Below are positions 55,491-60,000 of a stretch of 60,000 nucleotides of DNA, piece after piece. Within the stretch, counting starts at the first letter, position 1, and each line of letters starts with the position of its first letter. Below the pieces are notes generated by a model. That model was given only the letters and a program-made list of their open reading frames with translations, did no database searches and was not told the origin of the DNA. The DNA comes from Takakia lepidozioides (lineage: Eukaryota > Streptophyta > Takakiopsida > Takakiales > Takakiaceae), in assembly GCA_030704615.1 (NCBI GenBank), contig CM060734.1:51168042-51228041 (forward strand). Direction: 5' to 3'. The translations under genes and the position numbers were made by a program.

Positions 55491-58400
55491 AAACCTATGC
55501 GGAACTATGTGAATGCCCTTTGGATGGGCCATGGCAGTAGGGGATTCATGGACAACATTCTGGAATTGAAATGGAGAGGTCAATATGATTTCATTCAAGC
55601 GAGTGTCTTCCGGCCTGGTCAAGGCTCCTCAAAGGTGTACTTATTCAAGATGCCCCATAGTGAGGAATTGGTACTATCTACTCTACTTTAGAATGATGGC
55701 AGGTTAACTGGAGTTGCAGCATTTCATGAACTACAGACATCTGCTGCACCAGCCATATACCACCAGTCCTACATGTAATACAGAAAAATAGATTACACCA
55801 ACCACAGAGTACCACCAATGCACGCTCAGGAATTGCAGCAAATCTGCGGCACCTCAATTGAATTTGGGAGCTCTGCCAAAACTTGCTTTGCTATGATAGG
55901 CTTCGCTAACAAAAACGATGTAGTGTCAGTCACAAGACCATGTATGATAATTGCAACCTGAAACCAAGGTAGTGAAAGACAAATGTGACACTCTAGCCAA
56001 GCCCAAATCAGTTTATCAACTATGACATTGTAGCCAAGCTCTATCACCTATTAGAATCTTCAAGGATAATGCCAACATATATCCACCAACTCCTAGTTGT
56101 GAGTGTATGCAAACAAAGACAAAAGACAAACCACATAGAAGGATAATTGCAGAGAACTGGATACCCCCTCTTTGTTACCCATCGTCCGCTGGCCCAAGCA
56201 CCATGTCACATCTCTACATATAGCACAAAAACACCTTTGTCGAGCACTGCAAACCACACACTTCCTCCTAGGGAAAGTCACTCGGCATGAATTCCAAACC
56301 ATGTGCGATAAAACATAGGATCCAACAAACTCTTGAAAAATAAAAATTCTAAAAGATTTTTTTTAACAAAAGGTTGTGGTATTATGAAAATTACATATAT
56401 AAAAAGAAACAGGGGTACTTCTTTGCCTTTGTGTTACAAATTTTAGAAAAGAATATATGGGAAGAAGAAGGAAAAGGGGGGGTTGTGGAGCTAGGATACC
56501 ATTTACCATTATGATTCCCATGGATGAACGTAAGTAAGTGACTATGGATGAAGTATGAGCTGGATGGAGTCATGAGAAGGTGACGATTTGTCTTACTTTA
56601 ATAGCTAGTTTAGGATTAGGATTAGGATTAAAGCATACATAATTTTATATAATACTTTAAAGTAAATTTGGGTGCTAATAAAAGAATATAGTATTTTTTA
56701 TAATTCAAAATAAAATACCCGTATTACAAAATTATGTAATATAAGGTGTGCTCTTGGTGTCTTTTTCTGGCCATTCATGAATGCAAGGTGCAGATGTGGG
56801 CATTGACCAAGGTTCAATGTCCACTGAATGGAAGTACATTATGTGCCACCATTTATGGTCACGGGTTTGTACACTATAATAGTCCCTTAGTTGGTCTTGA
56901 ATGTCAACCACCCCCCATGCTGGTAATGCAACACAACTGGGGAGGTGGGGACCAGTGTTGGGTGGTCCGAGTCTGGACCGGTGTACCTGCAAGTTCTTTT
57001 TTAGGGTATCAAAGTATATGGACCTGACACAAGAATACGGTATACCGGTGGTACCGGGGTTGAGATGGATCCCGGCGGGGGCCCTATGAGCTTCTAAATA
57101 TCCGAGCTCAACTAGAATCGGTGGGGCTGATGTAGGCACAAACCCGGACCTAGACCCGGACCTGTAGAATTTCAAGGTCCTCGGGTCCTGTTGTGATCCA
57201 CTCTAGCTGTAGGTATAAGTGTCCAGGTAAAACATACTCTAATATATTCTAGTTAAAATATTAACATGTTTCAAAGTCTCACACTTGAAGTGGATGCACG
57301 TCTCCATCCGCTGTTCTACTGCAGCTATTCCTAACAACGCGAATCCATCAGCGACGAAGGTGAACGAAGGTCAACAAGAACATTTGAATCTGCCCAACAA
57401 ACCTGCCCAAAAAAATCACATTCGACGGCTGCACGATCGAGAGCTGACCACCTTCACATATACTAGGTACATCAAAGTATGTAGGTGCAGTTGAAAATGA
57501 AGGCATGATCACATTACGTAATTGAAATATGAACTTATATCAAGAGAGAAGCAGCCACCTTCGTTGAACGAAGGTCCAAAGGATGTTCACCAACAGCCTT
57601 AGATATCTCTCGCGCATACGATAACCCTAGGTCCAAAATATAGTAACTCGTCCACTTTCGTCTACACCTGACCTGTCTAGCCACAGAAAAGAGCCACCTT
57701 TGTTCACCATAGGTCATGCACAGTCCACACCCAAGCACCCGTAGGACGAAAAAACATTTTAAACGCTGAAATCATAAAAAATGCCATCTACCATTATCCA
57801 ACATAGGTTCAGGCGATGGTTTGACCTAATGGAGCATGTTAAAGGAGACAACACCGGACACACTATGAGCGTACACCTATGCAAGCCATGTCAACCTCCG
57901 CCTTAGACAATATAATGCAATTCCAAAATAAATATCTATACAATGGATGAAGTATGCTTCTTACACAATGGTACACAAAAATAACGGAAAGCACCCGTAG
58001 AATGAATGATTGAACTACAAAAGACAAACGTGCTTCTTGACAGTCCTATGTCATTGTTAATATTAAAAGTCCTCAACCTTGCAAGTCCCCATAAACTGGA
58101 GGCTCAGTAATGATGTTCCGTGGAATTTCTGGAGCCACCATGCCTACATAACTGTTTGTATCACCCAATGCCAGTTGAAAGCGATAATACATGAGGTCAA
58201 ACAATTGCCAACAAGGGCCAATTCATCTATTGAGTAGTGTCCTTGGATCCCAAATCTATTACACATTCAGGTAGATCATCGACCAAGCTTGTACTCATAC
58301 TACTACTAGACAGTTCACATGCCTCAGTAGCCTAGTCCAAGACATAGACATAGCTACCACTCCCAAACATACACTTTTCTCGTGTCCACGCGATCATGTC

Positions 58401-58540
58401 ATCCCACTCCTTGTCTTGTAGTAATGCTGCTTGTTTTTGGGCCTCAGCCTCTGGAGTCTGCGTAGGTTGGGAGCATTAGAAACAACTGTGGGGGCATGGG
58501 TAACTCAGCAGCATAGGTATCCAAAGGTCATTTCACCCTT
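55491..58540. other. Intergenic region without a recognised gene
   Basis: Only short open pieces without domains occur (for example 55497-55691 plus, 56732-57175 minus). A short run of TTAGGA words lies at 56610-56632. Inverted words CTTCGTTGAACGAAG occur near 57557, with related AACGAAGGT words at 57360-57375. No transposon ends were recognised. Confidence 0.4.
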
Positions 58541-58680
58541 TTTTTTTAACGCGATACATAAACGATGTAGGGAGTGATCTCCCTGAGATCTGAACAAATG
58601 CAGTCATCCGGTCAAACTCATATAGAGAAGGGAAACGAGAAACAAACCAATATGTGTAGAAGGTTAATGAGATGACTCAC

Positions 58681-58863
58681 TCACACATCACCCTCGCCAT
58701 CTGATGTGTCCACATACTTGACTGTAGGCTTTCTAGCAGGTGGCCCAGGAGGTCGTCTTCTCTTCGGGCCAGAGTCCATCATAGGCCTCAAAACATCATC
58801 GAACAGCTCTTTGTCCTTCTCTAATGCAATGATGTATGTGCCAGATATAGTTGATGCTTTCAC
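58681..58863 (-). CDS. C-terminal fragment of an unknown protein
   Basis: Sixty codons end in a stop. The piece has a helical, charged start (ALEKDKELFDDVLRPM), a basic Pro-rich nuclear-signal-like patch (GPKRRRPPGPPARKP) and an acidic tail (DTSDGEGDV). It is not recognised. It lies just left of the inverted LINE segment, which may have cut the gene. Confidence 0.25.
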   Translation of the reverse strand: MKASTISGTYIIALEKDKELFDDVLRPMMDSGPKRRRPPGPPARKPTVKYVDTSDGEGDV

Positions 58864-58884
58864 TAAGTTCCCTACAACAGAATC

Positions 58885-59255
58885 TCACCGGCGCAGAGAG
58901 AATCCAAAGAGAATGAATTATCATAGTGTTGCAGCAGCATTGGGGGTAGGGGACGAGCACATTACTCTGATATCAAACCAGTCCACAGAGGCCGGGAGTT
59001 GGCCTTCCATAGGGCATGTCAGGATACTGTTTCCTTGAACACGAAAAATAATGTTGCCCTGCAACTGATCATCCACCAAGGCAGTCACGTACATGGCTCT
59101 TGGGCCGTTCTCCGAGAGAAATCCCCTCCATCTGGGCAGCTGCAGATTTTGATTGTTGGAGAGGAGATCAAGCCACCTCTGGGACAGGCTACCATAACAG
59201 TTTGCCATCAAGAGGACACCCTTCTGGAAGAGAAACCAATTGCAGCCGCCTCTGG
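58885..59255 (-). pseudogene. Inverted 5' segment of a LINE
   Basis: The minus strand (59211-58921) encodes MANCYGSLSQRWLDLLS, QLPRWRGFLSENG and LQGNIIFRVQGN. This aligns with the RT-to-zf-RVT linker of the LINE at 29334-29116 (GNLPSIWTNLLSQ, LPSWFGFSNGS, LDNNFLSSTCFKVG). In LINE order this segment belongs directly upstream of the plus-strand segment that starts at about 59255, so it has been turned around. Confidence 0.65.
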
Positions 59256-60000
59256 GATCCTGGGGAATTGATTTGGATGTCCAAGAAACATGATCATTTT
59301 TTTGCCTACACCGTTAAGATGGGTTACTCCCTCCTCGTACCAAAGCAATCCTTTCACATGAAATGGACGACAAAATGGTCACATCACCCTGGGCTTTCGA
59401 TCCCGTGGAACCTGGTTTGGAAAGATGTCTGGAAGAAGCACAGAGCTTCTAAAATCTCCTCTTTTCTTTGGAGGGTAGTCAACAGAATCCTCCTTGTTGG
59501 GAGTAATATCTCCGACCCTCCCTCTTCCTGTCTCACCTGCAATGTGGATTCTCCAGAAGATCTGCAGCACTGCCTAGCCTCCTGTCCCTTCGCCGTAGTA
59601 GTCTGGGCCCGTGCTACTGCCCTCTACGCCTTCTGGAATATGGATCTCACCTACACTACCCCTGCCATTCTCCTTAATGTTAAAGATGGGAGGCTGTTCT
59701 CCACCTATCCCTTTTGGGAGTCTCTCAGAGGCATTGTGCTTTGGCATATTTGGAAGATGAGGTGCTCTATAGTTTTTCAGAATGCGAGGCCTTGTCTGCA
59801 AAGGGTTTTGTTCTAAGCTCACTCAGACTTGAAGTCTGAAGCTCGGAAGTCTTGGTGTCTCCTTGTGGCAGCCATTGCAAAATGTGGAGACATGAGAAGG
59901 ATCAAGCTGCTTGCAGACTTCGACAATTCTTGGGGCAAGGGGGGATTCTTTTGTAGGAGAATCGACGAGTCTTGGATTGAATGGTACGAAGACATCCCTG
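59255..60000 (+). pseudogene. LINE C-terminal region with zf-RVT domain
   Basis: The frame 59100-59816, from about residue 52, reads WDPGELIWMSKKHDHFF, VKMGYSLLVPKQ, VWKDVWKKHRASKISSFLWR, CLTCN and LQHCLASCPFA, then LWHIWKMRCSIVFQN. This is the plant zf-RVT domain and tail, close to the LINE at 29073-28564 but on the opposite strand. Coding-like sequence continues past a stop to the window edge. The 3' end is outside. Confidence 0.8.

Noticed and set aside
56610-56632. Telomere-like TTAGGA run
   Set aside because: Only about three copies, and the unit is not the plant telomere repeat TTTAGGG.
57300-57730. Repeated AACGAAGGT words suggesting a regulatory cluster
   Set aside because: Few, irregularly spaced copies with no neighbouring gene.

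Overview
This is a transposon-dense stretch of a land-plant nuclear genome. Evidence for a plant: GT-AG split exons of a plant-type Yippee gene and of a second conserved gene, a DYW-type PPR pseudogene, B3-domain repeats, a CACTA element with plant-style ends, chromodomain Ty3/gypsy elements and LINEs with a plant zf-RVT domain. The few genes per 60 kb, the PPR style and the type of Ty3/gypsy pol suggest a large genome, perhaps a fern or another non-seed plant; the species cannot be named from sequence alone.

Layout. 1-2937 (-): 5' part of a decayed Ty3/gypsy element (copy A) carrying a cytosine-5 DNA methyltransferase (DNMT) domain. 2938-10930 (-): a second decayed Ty3/gypsy element whose pol is split by a 1.2-kb CACTA element (7178-8406, TSD TCT). 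11586-16325 (-): an unidentified gene split by a 3.0-kb Mutator-like element (12414-15431, 9-bp TSD) that is full of short palindromes. 17732-22467 (-): the last exon of a Yippee gene, then the C-terminal exons of a second conserved gene. 23534-31070: a mariner-like TIR element holding a LINE remnant, a 1.28-kb piggyBac-like element (TTAA flanks) and a larger LINE remnant. 32418-32781: a foldback repeat. 33943-36200 (+): a frameshifted PPR pseudogene joined to the leader of a second one. 36500-39081 (+): a decayed chromovirus. 41309-50697 (+): copy B of the DNMT element, nearly complete. 51905-55490 (-): a tandem array of broken B3-domain units. 58885-60000: a LINE with a 5' inversion.

The centrepiece is copy B. 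Its order is LTR - leader - Gag (two zinc knuckles) - protease - cytosine methyltransferase - RT - RNase H - integrase - PHD finger - 3' LTR. The 777-codon protease-methyltransferase frame is open and keeps the catalytic motifs, while the surrounding pol is broken by point stops and an inversion of about 490 bp. Retrotransposons that captured a DNMT have been reported in charophyte algae and dinoflagellates; a land-plant version that joins a methylation writer to a C-terminal histone-reader type finger is the most notable system here. Both copies also share a UAG CAA CCA context upstream of RT that fits the tobamovirus-type readthrough consensus.

Host genes are few and the rest is nested, mostly dead transposable elements. 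All functional statements are made by reading motifs; no database search was run.
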